Positions 53,097 to 62,374 are shown, counted from the stretch's first letter. The stretch: DNA of 64,000 bases from Algoriphagus aquaeductus (GCF_003253485.1 NZ_QKTX01000004.1:186001-250000); one strand, 5' to 3'. A program made the numbers and translations. The notes: generated by a model not told the origin, from the letters alone.

Positions 53097-53378
53097 TTTT
53101 CTAAAAAATCATTTTTACTTCTGAACCTTAATGCCCTCAAATACCTCAATGGTTTAAATAAAAGCCTCTTAAGAGCCAAGTTACCTCCAGTTTTTAGGAA
53201 TAAATAGATGGTATCCAATCTTAGTCAATTTCAAAGTTGTTTTTTCGGTAGGTCAAATTCCAAACTCCTCGTTTTCCATTTTTTACAACTCTTCTTCCTG
53301 AAACTGTTACCCCCTGCAGACTGATTCTAAGGAACTTTGTCATATAGGTTTTATTGACCACTATAAAAGCAAACTGCC

Positions 53379-54161
53379 ATGAAAAATAAAGTAATGATCA
53401 TCACCGGTGCCGCAATGGGACTGGGATATGCCGCAGCCAAAGAATTAGCCTCCAAAGGAGCTCATCTTGTGCTCGTGGATTACAACCAAAAATCGCTCGA
53501 AGATGCCAAATCCGAGATAATCAAGGAATTTCCTCAGGCCAAAATCATCACCGTCATTGCGGATGTCTCCAAAGAGGATGCCGTCAAAAACTACGTGGAT
53601 GAAGCCGTGAAAGCCTTTGGCCGAATCGACGGATTTTACAACAACGCCGGCATCGAAGGCCGTCAAGCCCCCATCACCGAATACGATGTAGATGTGTTCA
53701 AAAAGGTAATCGACATCAACCTGATGGGCGTGTACTACGGCATGCGCTATGTGATTCCTGTGATGCAAAAGCAGCAATTTGGTCGGATCGTCAACGTGGC
53801 TTCCGTGGGAGGTATCCGAGGTGTGCTCAACCAAACTCCCTACGTGGCGAGCAAGCACGCAGTCTCCGGTATGACCAAAAACGCCGCCCTGGAATATGGC
53901 AGAGATGGAATTCTGACCAACGCAATTGCACCGGGGGCGATTTTGACTCCGATGGTGGCCGAAGCGTTCAAGCAGGTCAATCCGGCTGATCCCAAAGCTG
54001 CCGAAAGTGAATACGCTCAACGCAACCCGACCAAGCGACTCGGAAAGCCCGAGGAAGTGGCCAAGTTGGTAGCATTCCTTCTCAGTGAAGACAACGGCTA
54101 TGTCAGCGGACAGACCATTGCCATCGATGGTGGTGAGTCCAACATCTACGGCAACTCTTAA
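53379..54161 (+). CDS. SDR family oxidoreductase
   Basis: 260 residues; TGAAMGLGYAA cofactor loop, FYNNAGIEGRQ strand, catalytic YVASKHAVSG, ASVGG Ser and a C-terminal GYVSGQTIAIDGGESN. Classical SDR of unknown substrate. It is 282 bp after the AraC gene and upstream of the DsbA-like gene. Confidence 0.85.
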   Translation: MKNKVMIITGAAMGLGYAAAKELASKGAHLVLVDYNQKSLEDAKSEIIKEFPQAKIITVIADVSKEDAVKNYVDEAVKAFGRIDGFYNNAGIEGRQAPITEYDVDVFKKVIDINLMGVYYGMRYVIPVMQKQQFGRIVNVASVGGIRGVLNQTPYVASKHAVSGMTKNAALEYGRDGILTNAIAPGAILTPMVAEAFKQVNPADPKAAESEYAQRNPTKRLGKPEEVAKLVAFLLSEDNGYVSGQTIAIDGGESNIYGNS

Positions 54162-54207
54162 TTACCATTCAATTTGAAAGGGGCTTTCTCAAGTAAGTCA
54201 GCTTTAC

Positions 54208-54235
54208 CCTTCGACTCCGCTCGGGGTGACACTGA
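54208..54235. repeat. Common intergenic palindrome-type repeat (CTTCGACTCCGCTCGGGGTGAC)
   Basis: CTTCGACTCCGCTCGGGG followed by TGAC, a repeat word family frequently found in Bacteroidota intergenic DNA. A relative, CTCGGTCACCGAGCGCCC, is at 61366-61383. Confidence 0.4.
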
Positions 54236-54297
54236 ATTTTCATAGGGACATGCCTCTTTCCCCTTTTCTAAACCACTATTTACTATCCCAACAACCC

Positions 54298-55218
54298 ATG
54301 GACACCCAACTCAATCCACTACTCTGCGATATAGAGACCGGCATGTGCGAGATTCCTGACATGCAGGAAAACGAACACGCCAAAGCAGGTGTAGAACCTA
54401 CCCAAAAGCCACTTAAAGTCATTTACTACACCGATCCGATTTGTTCCTCCTGCTGGGGAATCGAGCCTCAGTTGAGAAAACTCAAGCTGGAGTATGGCAA
54501 AATCCTCGAAATGGACTACCGCATGGGCGGGCTTTTGCCTGACTGGAGTTACAACAGCGGAGGAATCAGCAAACCTTCCGATGTGGCCCATCATTGGGAT
54601 GAGGTCAGTAGGTATTACGACATGCCCATCGATGGGGACGTATGGCTGGAAGACCCCATGAACTCTTCCTATCCTCCTTCGATCGCCTTCAAAGCAGCAC
54701 AACTTCAGGACAAGTACAAAGCCATCGAGTTCCTTCGAGAACTTAGAGAATTGCTTTTCCTCCACAAGAAAAACATCAACAAATGGGAGCCTATGGCAAA
54801 AGCCGCAGAGGCAGCAGGACTGAATGTGGATCAACTCAAAGCCGACTACGAAAGCACCGCAAAGGCACTTTTCCAAGAGGACTTGCAGCTGGCTCGGGAG
54901 CTCGGAGTACGGGGATTTCCGTCTATTTTCTTTGTGGATGAGTCCGGCAACCGAGAATTTGTCTACGGTTCCAAACCCTACTCAGCTTACGAAAACGCAA
55001 TTCAGAAACTCCTTCCGACTGCAAAAAAATCAGCTTACGACACGACTTGGAGAGGTTTGTTTTCCAAATTTAAAACCTTGACAGCCAAGGAATTTTCAGT
55101 CCTTTCCGAAATGGATCGACAGGAAAGCGAGCAGTTTTTGGATAACTTAACCGAAGAAGGCAGATTGGAAAAGTACACCACCAAAAATGGGGCAATCTGG
55201 AAATTGATCTCCAAATGA
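54298..55218 (+). CDS. DsbA-family / SpxH (YjbH)-like thiol protein
   Basis: About 306 residues from the ATG at 54298. Thioredoxin fold with the active site CSSCWG (in YTDPICSSCWGIEPQLRKLKLEYG) and a long helical insertion; a C-terminal region (residues about 230-306) resembles SpxH-type proteins, which act as adaptors or FrnE-like oxidoreductases. Cytosolic, no signal peptide. Only 6 bp separate it from the DODA-like gene. Confidence 0.78.
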   Translation: MDTQLNPLLCDIETGMCEIPDMQENEHAKAGVEPTQKPLKVIYYTDPICSSCWGIEPQLRKLKLEYGKILEMDYRMGGLLPDWSYNSGGISKPSDVAHHWDEVSRYYDMPIDGDVWLEDPMNSSYPPSIAFKAAQLQDKYKAIEFLRELRELLFLHKKNINKWEPMAKAAEAAGLNVDQLKADYESTAKALFQEDLQLARELGVRGFPSIFFVDESGNREFVYGSKPYSAYENAIQKLLPTAKKSAYDTTWRGLFSKFKTLTAKEFSVLSEMDRQESEQFLDNLTEEGRLEKYTTKNGAIWKLISK

Positions 55219-55224
55219 CAGGTG

Positions 55225-56118
55225 ATGGACCGAAAATCCTTTCTCAAAACCCTGGTCCCGCTCTTGGCAGCGGGACCGCTAACTTTCGCAGGAATGAAAC
55301 TTCAAGACTTATCAAAAATGACCGCACCTTTGGGTAAAACACCCAAGATGCCGGTACTTTTTCTCGGACACGGCAGCCCGATGAATGCCATCGAGGAAAA
55401 TGAATTTGTGAGCGGATTCCGAAATGTGGCCAAAACCATTCCCAAACCCAACGCCATTCTTTGTGTTTCGGCCCATTGGGAAACCAGAGGCACCTATGTC
55501 ACGGCCATGGCCCATCCGCCTACGATCCATGACTTTGGAGGATTTCCCAAAGCCCTCTTTGATGTGCAATATCCCGCACCCGGGAGTCCAGATTTGGCCA
55601 AGGAAACCCAATCCCTGATCACCAAAACCGAAGTCGGTCTGGATGACAAATGGGGTCTGGATCACGGCGCCTGGAGTGTGATCAAACACCTGTATCCTGC
55701 TGCTGACATTCCGGTGATTCAGCTCAGCCTCGACTACAGCAAGACGCCACAGTACCATTACGAACTTGCTCAGGAGATCAAATCCCTGCGGGAAAAAGGA
55801 GTACTGATCATCGGCAGCGGCAATATGGTGCACAACCTGAGAATGGTAGAGTGGAGACGGCTCAATGACACTTATGGCTTTGACTGGGCAATCGAGGCCA
55901 ATGAACAAATGAAATCCCATATCCTCAGCGGAGATCACCAACCCTTGATCCATTTCCGCTCTCAGGGCCGGGCATGGGATTTGGCGATTCCTACGCCGGA
56001 GCACTATTTGCCTTTGCTGTATTCTATGGCATTGCGTGAAGAAAGTGACTCAGTCAGTCTGTTCAACGACCAACCCGTGGCGGGTTCGCTGACGATGACT
56101 TCGGTGAAAATCGGGTAG
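55225..56118 (+). CDS. 4,5-DOPA-extradiol-dioxygenase-like protein (YgiD family)
   Basis: About 297 residues from the ATG at 55225 (a GTG at 55222 is possible). Class III extradiol-dioxygenase fold: LFLGHGSPMNAI with its metal His, VSAHWETRG, and GAWSVIKHLYP. The N-terminus DRKSFLKTLVPLLAAGPLTFAG resembles an RK-type Tat or Sec signal, unusual for the family and suggesting export. Substrate is a catechol; pairs with the adjacent SpxH-like gene. Confidence 0.83.
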   Translation: MDRKSFLKTLVPLLAAGPLTFAGMKLQDLSKMTAPLGKTPKMPVLFLGHGSPMNAIEENEFVSGFRNVAKTIPKPNAILCVSAHWETRGTYVTAMAHPPTIHDFGGFPKALFDVQYPAPGSPDLAKETQSLITKTEVGLDDKWGLDHGAWSVIKHLYPAADIPVIQLSLDYSKTPQYHYELAQEIKSLREKGVLIIGSGNMVHNLRMVEWRRLNDTYGFDWAIEANEQMKSHILSGDHQPLIHFRSQGRAWDLAIPTPEHYLPLLYSMALREESDSVSLFNDQPVAGSLTMTSVKIG

Positions 56119-56131
56119 ATCGAGGGATATT

Positions 56132-56151
56132 GGAAATAACCCCCTATTTCC
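56132..56151 (+). terminator. Possible hairpin after the DODA-like gene
   Basis: GGAAATA pairs with TATTTCC around ACCCCC. No T run follows, so terminator activity is doubtful. Confidence 0.3.
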
Positions 56152-56269
56152 CCACAAACAATTCCATTCAAAGCATAAGGGAGTGTTTTTCAACGTATTT
56201 TTCTAACTTATAATGAATATACGGAATCTTGCCAGTAGCATTTCTAAAGGTCAGAAGACCAAGTTAACG

Positions 56270-56310
56270 CCATATTTTTGGGAATCTTCGGTCTTCGGTC
56301 ATCGGTCTTC
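56270..56310. repeat. Intergenic short-word repeat tract (TCTTCGGTCTTCGGTCATCGG type)
   Basis: GGTCTTCGGTCATCGGTCTTCC, the reverse complement of the GACCGATGACCGAAG words at 3.3 and 21.7 kb. Confidence 0.6.
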
Positions 56311-56396
56311 CAGCCCAAAATCAGTGGAATATTCGTCAACTGGCAGAATAGCGTATAATCAGTTATCTTATTTCTAATTTTTGACCCTAAACTTTT

Positions 56397-56807
56397 ATGA
56401 ATACATCCTCATCAAATCCAATTTACCCGTCTCTGACCGGTCATTCCGATCTTTACATCGCACCGGCTGGGGAAAAAGGAAGAGGAGTCTTTGCTGCCCG
56501 GAATTTTCGAAAAGGAGAGCTGATTGAGCGCTGTTGCATCATTGAATTTGACCAAAAAGACCACTATCGTTATGCAGGAAATATTCTTGAGCACTACGTG
56601 TTTCTTTGGGACAAGCGCAAAAAATCATTGGCTTTGGCTTTAGGTTTTGGTTCACTCTACAATCATTCTTCAGAACCCAACTGCAGCTATTCTCGCGAGA
56701 TCAATCGAAAAACATTACTCTTCCGTGCCAGGCAGGACATCTTTCCCAATCAGGAAATCACAATCCACTATGGCCCAGCAGGAGAATCTTTTAACCCTAA
56801 AACCTAA
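56397..56807 (+). CDS. SET domain protein
   Basis: 136 residues, a compact SET domain: GRGVFAARNFRKGELIERCCIIEF (SAM pocket), LYNHSSEPNCSY (the conserved NHSxxPN block) and QEITIHYGPAG near the end. SET proteins methylate lysine in proteins; in bacteria targets are rarely known. Upstream of the short hypothetical gene at 56813, only 5 bp away, so they may be one unit. Confidence 0.85.
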   Translation: MNTSSSNPIYPSLTGHSDLYIAPAGEKGRGVFAARNFRKGELIERCCIIEFDQKDHYRYAGNILEHYVFLWDKRKKSLALALGFGSLYNHSSEPNCSYSREINRKTLLFRARQDIFPNQEITIHYGPAGESFNPKT

Positions 56808-56812
56808 ATCCC

Positions 56813-57106
56813 ATGGCAAACCGCAAACCCTCTCCCGACAAAACTGAAATTCCGAAAACCATTACTCCTATAGGTCAAGAAGTACCAAAAGGCGGAATCC
56901 CCATAGACCTTAAAATCGATCAGAAACTCAAAACTGAAGCAGAAGAAAAGGCCTATCATGTAAAAATCCAGACCTTCCACAAGGACGATGGACTTGGAGG
57001 AAAAATAGGTCCCAAGCAAATCAGTCATAAAATAGATTTAACCCCAAATCCAGATTTGAATGAAAAGATTGCTGCAAAGATGGCCACCGGAAAATGGAAA
57101 AAATAG
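56813..57106 (+). CDS. Hypothetical 97-residue protein
   Basis: No motif recognised. Basic, with many Lys and Pro: PDKTEIPKTITPIGQEVPKGGIPIDLKIDQKLKTEAEEKAYHVKI. No membrane segment or signal. It follows the SET gene after 5 bp and could be its partner or substrate (speculation). Confidence 0.6.
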   Translation: MANRKPSPDKTEIPKTITPIGQEVPKGGIPIDLKIDQKLKTEAEEKAYHVKIQTFHKDDGLGGKIGPKQISHKIDLTPNPDLNEKIAAKMATGKWKK

Positions 57107-57139
57107 CAAATCAACCTTCTTCTAGAGTAGTGTAATCTC

Positions 57140-58522
57140 CTACTTATTTCCTGTGAAAGTCAGCTTATCCTTGAGATATTGACTCACTTTTTTGTCCAAT
57201 CGGTTTCGTAATTGAATCAAATCCTTCCGGTATGCAGGATTCCCGGCCAGATTATTTTTCTCCATGGGATCTACACTCAGATCATACAATTCCTCGTGGT
57301 CAGGATCATTGAGGTAGCGGAAATATTTCCAACGCTCGGTCCGGATGGCTTCACTCGGAGGAATGATCGGAGTCTGCCAAAGATGCTCCGTGAGGAATTC
57401 CTTTCGCTTTTCAAGCTGGGAGGATCTCAGCGAAATCCCTTGCCAGGTCTTGGGTTGGGGAATTCCTGCCAGATCAAAGATGGTGGACGGCACATCAATA
57501 TTCAGTGCAAATGCGCTTTCACGCTTTCCTCCCTTTTCTCTCGGGTCAAAGACGATCAAAGGAACCCTTAGAGAAGGTTCATACATCAGCCATTTTCCGG
57601 CGAGCTGCCTTTCCCCCAAGAAGTACCCGTTGTCGCCCATGAGGATAATTACCGTATTTTTTGCCAAGCCTTTTTCTTCCAAGGCTTTTCGGATTTTACC
57701 GATCTCCGCATCTACCTCGGAGATCATGCGGTAATAGCCCTTGACACTGTGCTGGTATTTTTCCGGCGTATCAAACCTCCAATGCCAGCGGGTACGGTTT
57801 TCACCTTTTCGCACGTAGTCCGGCTGTGCGGTAAACTCCGCTCCTGAAGCCATAATCGGGTCAGGAATCGTGACATTTTGATACAAAGTATCGTACTCAG
57901 AAGACCAGAAATACTGAAGCGGGGCCGGGTCATGGGCATGGGGAGCGCTGAAGCTGAGCGAAAGCATAAAGGGCTTTTTGCTTGGTGCTTTCTGGATAAA
58001 ATCAATTGCCTGCTGCCCCGTATATCGGGTCAGGTGAAAGGTGTCTTTTCCGATGGTTTTGAAAAAATACCCCCTTTGGTCATCGAATTTGCCATTGCGG
58101 TCATAATCTTCTCCCTCATCAAAAAGGGCGGAAAAGCCCGGATAATTCACCCCAAACTTCCCGAAAAATCCTGTATGATAACCTGCTTTTCGTAGCTCAA
58201 CAGGATAGGATTGCGCCATCAATGGCTCTTTGATATCTCCCTGGCCAAAGGTATAGCCATGCGTGCGCTCATAGAGTCCCGTGAGAATACTTGCTCGACT
58301 TGCTGCGCAAATGGGGGTAGTGACAAAGGCATTCTCAAAGTAAATTCCCTCCAAGGCTAGCCGGTCCATTTCCGGGGTCTGAATGATGGAATTTCCTGCA
58401 AAACCCAGTGCGTCCCAGCGTTGATCATCAGTGAGGATAAAAATGATGTTGGGTCTATTTTCCTGGGCAAAAGTGACCATCCCAAGCAGGAAGTAAAAGG
58501 TCAGAAACAGGCATTTTTTCAT
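57140..58522 (-). CDS. Type I sulfatase
   Basis: 460 residues with a Sec signal peptide (FLTFYFLLGMVTFAQEN). Formylglycine site CAASRASILTG with Cys72-Ala-Ala-Ser-Arg76, calcium ligands TDDQ at 31-34, and downstream GFFGKFGVNYPG, DPAPLQYFWS and MGDNGYFLGERQLAGKW blocks. Acts on sulfated carbohydrates in the periplasm after maturation by a formylglycine-generating enzyme or anSME, neither of which is in the window. AGCAGGACAGTT lies 47 bp upstream. Confidence 0.92.
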   Translation of the reverse strand: MKKCLFLTFYFLLGMVTFAQENRPNIIFILTDDQRWDALGFAGNSIIQTPEMDRLALEGIYFENAFVTTPICAASRASILTGLYERTHGYTFGQGDIKEPLMAQSYPVELRKAGYHTGFFGKFGVNYPGFSALFDEGEDYDRNGKFDDQRGYFFKTIGKDTFHLTRYTGQQAIDFIQKAPSKKPFMLSLSFSAPHAHDPAPLQYFWSSEYDTLYQNVTIPDPIMASGAEFTAQPDYVRKGENRTRWHWRFDTPEKYQHSVKGYYRMISEVDAEIGKIRKALEEKGLAKNTVIILMGDNGYFLGERQLAGKWLMYEPSLRVPLIVFDPREKGGKRESAFALNIDVPSTIFDLAGIPQPKTWQGISLRSSQLEKRKEFLTEHLWQTPIIPPSEAIRTERWKYFRYLNDPDHEELYDLSVDPMEKNNLAGNPAYRKDLIQLRNRLDKKVSQYLKDKLTFTGNK

Positions 58523-58568
58523 TACTGTCAGGTTGCGTATGGGTCAAGAAAATACGTTTGGGCCAAAA

Positions 58569-58580
58569 AACTGTCCTGCT
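58569..58580 (-). promoter_or_regulatory. AGCAGGACAGTT motif upstream of the sulfatase gene
   Basis: The same 12 bases as at 28084-28095, 47 bp before the start codon, in the region shared with the MFS gene. Confidence 0.4.
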
Positions 58581-58657
58581 TGCCCCTTTTCCTCCTGAAT
58601 CGTCAAAAACCTTGTAATACTGGCATACTTTAATAATTTTAGTCAAGTCCCCATGCT

Positions 58658-59857
58658 ATGAAAATCATTTCCTCTGCCTCACCTACCCAAAAAAGTGTAT
58701 TGCTTATCGTCATTTACCTTGCTTTCATCAGTCTGGGGCTTCCCGATTCCCTTTTGGGGGCGGCTTGGCCAGCCATGTTTGAAGGATTAGGGGTTCCGGT
58801 GGATTATGCCGGGATTATCTCTATGATCGTGGCAGCAGGCACTGTAGTTTCCAGTCTCTTCAGTGGCAGGGTGATTCAATGCTTTGGAGTGGCGGCAGTT
58901 ACTACTTTCAGTGTATTGATGACCGCTTTGGCTTTGATGGGGTTTTCTCTCACCGGAGAATTTCTATACCTCTGTCTTTTGGCAATCCCCCTGGGTTTGG
59001 GCGCAGGAAGCGTAGATTCGGCCTTGAATAATTATGTGGCGCTACACTATCAAGCACGGCACATGAACTGGCTGCATAGCTTTTGGGGGGTAGGTGCTGC
59101 CATCGGGCCGATGATTATGGCCGGCTATTTGGCCCAAGGAAATTCATGGTCCAGCGGTTATAGTACGGTGGCTTGGATTCAGCTGGGACTGGTGTTGATT
59201 TTGATCTTTTCACTTCCACTTTGGCACAAAAATCATTCCTCGCAAGAAAGTCACGTTGAAGAATCCTCTCCCGGTCTTTTCACCCTATTACTTACCCTTC
59301 CCGGGCTGAAACAGGCCTTGGTTGTGTTCTTTTGCTATTGCACGATTGAGGCCACCTTTGGACTTTGGGGAGCCAGTTATTTGGTTTTTGAAAAAGGATA
59401 CCCAGCCGATCAGGCTGCCCGACTTACTTCGCTCTATTTCTTGGGTATTACGATCGGAAGGTTTTTTTCCGGCTTTTTGACAGCCCATTTCATCAATCGG
59501 CAGTTGGTTTATCTGGGACAGGGAGTTATTGGTCTGGGCATAGGTTTGCTATTCCTGCCATTCTCTTTCACCACCATTCCCGGCTTTTTATTGGTAGGCT
59601 TGGGTTGTGCTCCCATTTTCCCAAGCTTGCTTCATGATACTCCGGTCAATTTTGGAGAGAAAAACTCCCAAAGCATTATGGGATTTCAAATGGCAAGTGC
59701 CTATGTGGGCATCACGCTGATGCCGTTCCTTTTCGGAAAAGTGGCCATTTTCACTGGGTATGGATTTCTTTTAGGATTCTTGGGATTCTTTTTGGCTTTG
59801 ATCTTTGCCATGACCAGAATGATGAACAGAAAAGTTTCCAACCGAAAAATCGTCTAA
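58658..59857 (+). CDS. MFS transporter (FHS/glucose-proton symporter-like)
   Basis: 399 residues, twelve hydrophobic segments. N-terminal SVLLIVIYLAFISLGLPDSLLGAAWPAMFEGLGV and GLGAGSVDSALNNYVALHYQARHMNWLHSFWGVGAAIGPMIMAG fit sugar-type MFS carriers. Inner membrane; divergent from the sulfatase gene, so perhaps imports the desulfated sugar (inference). Confidence 0.82.
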   Translation: MKIISSASPTQKSVLLIVIYLAFISLGLPDSLLGAAWPAMFEGLGVPVDYAGIISMIVAAGTVVSSLFSGRVIQCFGVAAVTTFSVLMTALALMGFSLTGEFLYLCLLAIPLGLGAGSVDSALNNYVALHYQARHMNWLHSFWGVGAAIGPMIMAGYLAQGNSWSSGYSTVAWIQLGLVLILIFSLPLWHKNHSSQESHVEESSPGLFTLLLTLPGLKQALVVFFCYCTIEATFGLWGASYLVFEKGYPADQAARLTSLYFLGITIGRFFSGFLTAHFINRQLVYLGQGVIGLGIGLLFLPFSFTTIPGFLLVGLGCAPIFPSLLHDTPVNFGEKNSQSIMGFQMASAYVGITLMPFLFGKVAIFTGYGFLLGFLGFFLALIFAMTRMMNRKVSNRKIV

Positions 59858-59884
59858 TTTCCACCTCCTTACTTCATTGTGAAT

Positions 59885-60334
59885 ATGTTAAAATCTCTTC
59901 TCTTCATCTTAGTCATGCTGACTGGACTTTCTTCCGGCAGCCTAGCCCAAACTTCCAAAGAGGACCTTCTCCATTTGGATAAAGGCTGGGAAAATGCCCT
60001 CTTGCGCTCTGATGTGGAGTTTTTGGAAAATTTGGTGGCAGATGACTTTATCTGGGTCCACAATCATGCCGGCCTGATTGACGGTAAAGAAGCGGTCCTC
60101 AGCAGAGCCAAGCGAATCCAAAATGGTCAGCAGGATGATACCCGCAACAGAATTTCAAGAGATCAGCAAGTAGTCATTTTGGGTTCTACCGGAGTGGTCA
60201 GCGGATACACGGTTGTGGATCGTGGACCAAGCCCGACGACCTATCATTTTATGAGAACTTATACTTGGACAGCGAGCGGATGGAAACTCTTGGGCAACCA
60301 TACCATGGCCATTCCGGAGGAGGAATTGAAATAA
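59885..60334 (+). CDS. DUF4440 / NTF2-like secreted protein
   Basis: About 149 residues from the ATG at 59885 (GTG at 59879 also possible). Sec signal peptide SLLFILVMLTGLSSGSLAQ. NTF2-like body: LLHLDKGWENALLRSDVEFLENLVADDFIWVHNHAGLIDGKEAVLSRAK and TTYHFMRTYTWTASGWKLLGNHTMAI. A small periplasmic steroid-delta-isomerase-like fold with unknown function. Confidence 0.85.
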   Translation: MLKSLLFILVMLTGLSSGSLAQTSKEDLLHLDKGWENALLRSDVEFLENLVADDFIWVHNHAGLIDGKEAVLSRAKRIQNGQQDDTRNRISRDQQVVILGSTGVVSGYTVVDRGPSPTTYHFMRTYTWTASGWKLLGNHTMAIPEEELK

Positions 60335-60385
60335 GATTGAACTTCAGAGATTTAAAGAAAAAAAGGACACCTTGGTAAACTCCAT

Positions 60386-61219
60386 TCATACCCTCATTTT
60401 CTGAGAAATAGTTCGAACATGAAAATCCAGTTCCTCAGAGGATTCCTTCAATTTCTTAATCTGTTCGGCTTTTTCATTCTCATTTAACAACCCTTCTTCT
60501 TGGAGGAGGTAGGTGATGGCCATGATTCTTGCCAAAGGAGCTCTTACCAAATGAGATTGGTCAAAGGCCAACTCCATGATTTGTTTGTTTTTCGCCTCTA
60601 GATTTTGATGTGACCTAAGCTGCTCAGTCACATTTTCCACAGCCACAATATAGGATTTCACTTTTCTTTGCTTGGTCAATATCCCCATTCCAAAAAGGTT
60701 GAAAATGATTTCCTCCCCATTTTTGCATCGAACACAAAACTGAAACTGAAAACCTTCTTTATGACCTGATTGAATAATTTGCCTGAAGACTTCCAAATTA
60801 TCTTCACCAGGTAAGGGATGGATTAGATCAAAAATCGTTTTCCCCATCAACTCCTGCTTTGAATAGCCAGTCATGGTCTCCATGTTAGCACTTAGTTCTG
60901 TCATAACGCCTTTCGAATCAAGTTTGAGCATCCCTAAGTCAGGATTGGTAAATACCAATTCCAGCTCTTGATTTCGATTGGAGATTTGATCGTACAGTCT
61001 CCTGATCAAAAAATACAGCAGCAGGGAAGTCAACAAAACGTAAAAAAAGCCCTTAAACAACTGAAAACGGGATATTTGCCTGATATCCTCACTAAACATC
61101 CATTCCACCATCCGATCACTGAGTGTGATCCATACCAGTCCAAAAATCATATAGACTCCAGCAACAGACTCGGGTTTTTGAAGACTTAGGAATTTGGATC
61201 TAAAAATTGACCCTTTCAT
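60386..61219 (-). CDS. PAS-domain protein with histidine-kinase dimerisation helix but no ATPase domain
   Basis: 277 residues. Two N-terminal membrane segments (24-36 and 55-70), a PAS domain (about 85-205; GYSKQELMGKTIFDLIHPLPGEDNLE, ENVTEQLRS) and a C-terminal HisKA-like helix pair with DQSHLVRAPLARIMAITYLL, whose His is in the phosphoacceptor position. The protein ends before any HATPase_c domain, so it cannot phosphorylate itself and perhaps pairs with another kinase. An inverted repeat lies upstream (61259-61281). Confidence 0.8.
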   Translation of the reverse strand: MKGSIFRSKFLSLQKPESVAGVYMIFGLVWITLSDRMVEWMFSEDIRQISRFQLFKGFFYVLLTSLLLYFLIRRLYDQISNRNQELELVFTNPDLGMLKLDSKGVMTELSANMETMTGYSKQELMGKTIFDLIHPLPGEDNLEVFRQIIQSGHKEGFQFQFCVRCKNGEEIIFNLFGMGILTKQRKVKSYIVAVENVTEQLRSHQNLEAKNKQIMELAFDQSHLVRAPLARIMAITYLLQEEGLLNENEKAEQIKKLKESSEELDFHVRTISQKMRV

Positions 61220-61522
61220 ATCTTAATTGGTCTTAGTTTTCCAACAATTTAGGATATTATTATCCGAATTTCGGGGATAATTTTAAAAAGCCTTCTGGTA
61301 TAAACAAATTGAATCGCAGGGCTCCAACGTAAATCTAAAATCCCCTCCCTTAACCATACTTAAACTCGGTCACCGAGCGCCCCGGCTTCCAGAGGTCCGG
61401 AACTCGGGATGAGCATTAATGAAATTTGGTTATGGGTAAGCAAGCGGAAAGGCAAAATCTAAAAATAGAGAGGCAGTGCTCCTCCACTTTTCCATGCAAG
61501 GACCTTCCACATCAGGAATGAA
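61220..61522. other. Intergenic region with inverted repeat upstream of the PAS gene
   Basis: No gene. ATTATCC (61259-61265) and GGATAAT (61275-61281) form a perfect 7-bp inverted repeat, 40 bp upstream of the PAS gene start. A common CTCGGTCACCGAG-type repeat word occurs around 61366. Confidence 0.45.
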
Positions 61523-62374
61523 TCACATTCCGTACTTCTCCCCCATCTCCCGGATCAGCTTGTAGCCATTTTCCGCCATATCCCAAGGCGCCGAATACTC
61601 TCGCCAAACCCCGATGGAATTGGCAAAAGCAGGATCGTTTCGGGTAAAGCCTTCGATGGTCAACCAGCCTGAATAATTGACCTTCTTCAAGGCTGCAAAA
61701 GTCTCGTCAAAATTCACATGACCCGAACCGGGGGTGCCACGGTCGTTTTCAGAAATATGGAAATGGCCCAAGCGTGGCGCAATTTTTTCAATCGCCAATC
61801 CTAGCTTTTTCTCCTCCATATTGGCATGATGGGTATCAAACATCGCCTGCACGTTGGGATGATTTACCTTCGCCAGCAAATAATCCAATTGCTCCATGGT
61901 ATTGGCGAGGTAGCATTCGAAGCGGTTGAGCGCCTCAGGAGTCATCAAAACCCCGAGCTTTTGAGCGTGATCGGCTACCGAATAAAGCACCTCCGCAGAC
62001 CAATTGTATTCGTCCTCGATCGGAGCACGGCTGGCAAAAGTCGCAAAAGCGGAATGATAGGGACCACAGAGTACCTGGGAGTTTAGATCCGCAGCTCGAT
62101 CGAGAATCCAGAGCAACTTTTCCCTGGCCTTTTCACGGACCTTAGGATCGGGAGAAATGGGGTTTTCATCAGGTCCCATCACGGTTACGGTAGTCACTTC
62201 CAGACCGATATTTTTGCAGTGCTCGCCTACGGCGCGACAGGCTTTTTCATCTGTGCCTCCGATAAAAAACTCAGCACCATCGTATCCGATGGCTTTGAGG
62301 CGATCCAAAATCGGGAAAAGGTTTTCCGAAATTTCCGCTGACCAAGCCAGCACATTAAATCCTATTTTGTTCAT
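61523..62374 (-). CDS. Sugar phosphate isomerase/epimerase, D-tagatose 3-epimerase-like
   Basis: About 283 residues from the ATG at 62374, where the domain begins (MNKIGFNVLAWSAEISENLF). TIM-barrel; metal ligands visible: Glu in LMTPEALNRFECY, Asp and His in AMFDTHHANMEE, His in LGHFHISENDRGTPGSGHV, and Glu in GWLTIEGF. This pattern is that of D-tagatose/D-psicose 3-epimerase relatives, which epimerise ketoses at C3. Cytosolic; in a row with the ThuA gene upstream on the same strand. Confidence 0.85.
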   Translation of the reverse strand: MNKIGFNVLAWSAEISENLFPILDRLKAIGYDGAEFFIGGTDEKACRAVGEHCKNIGLEVTTVTVMGPDENPISPDPKVREKAREKLLWILDRAADLNSQVLCGPYHSAFATFASRAPIEDEYNWSAEVLYSVADHAQKLGVLMTPEALNRFECYLANTMEQLDYLLAKVNHPNVQAMFDTHHANMEEKKLGLAIEKIAPRLGHFHISENDRGTPGSGHVNFDETFAALKKVNYSGWLTIEGFTRNDPAFANSIGVWREYSAPWDMAENGYKLIREMGEKYGM

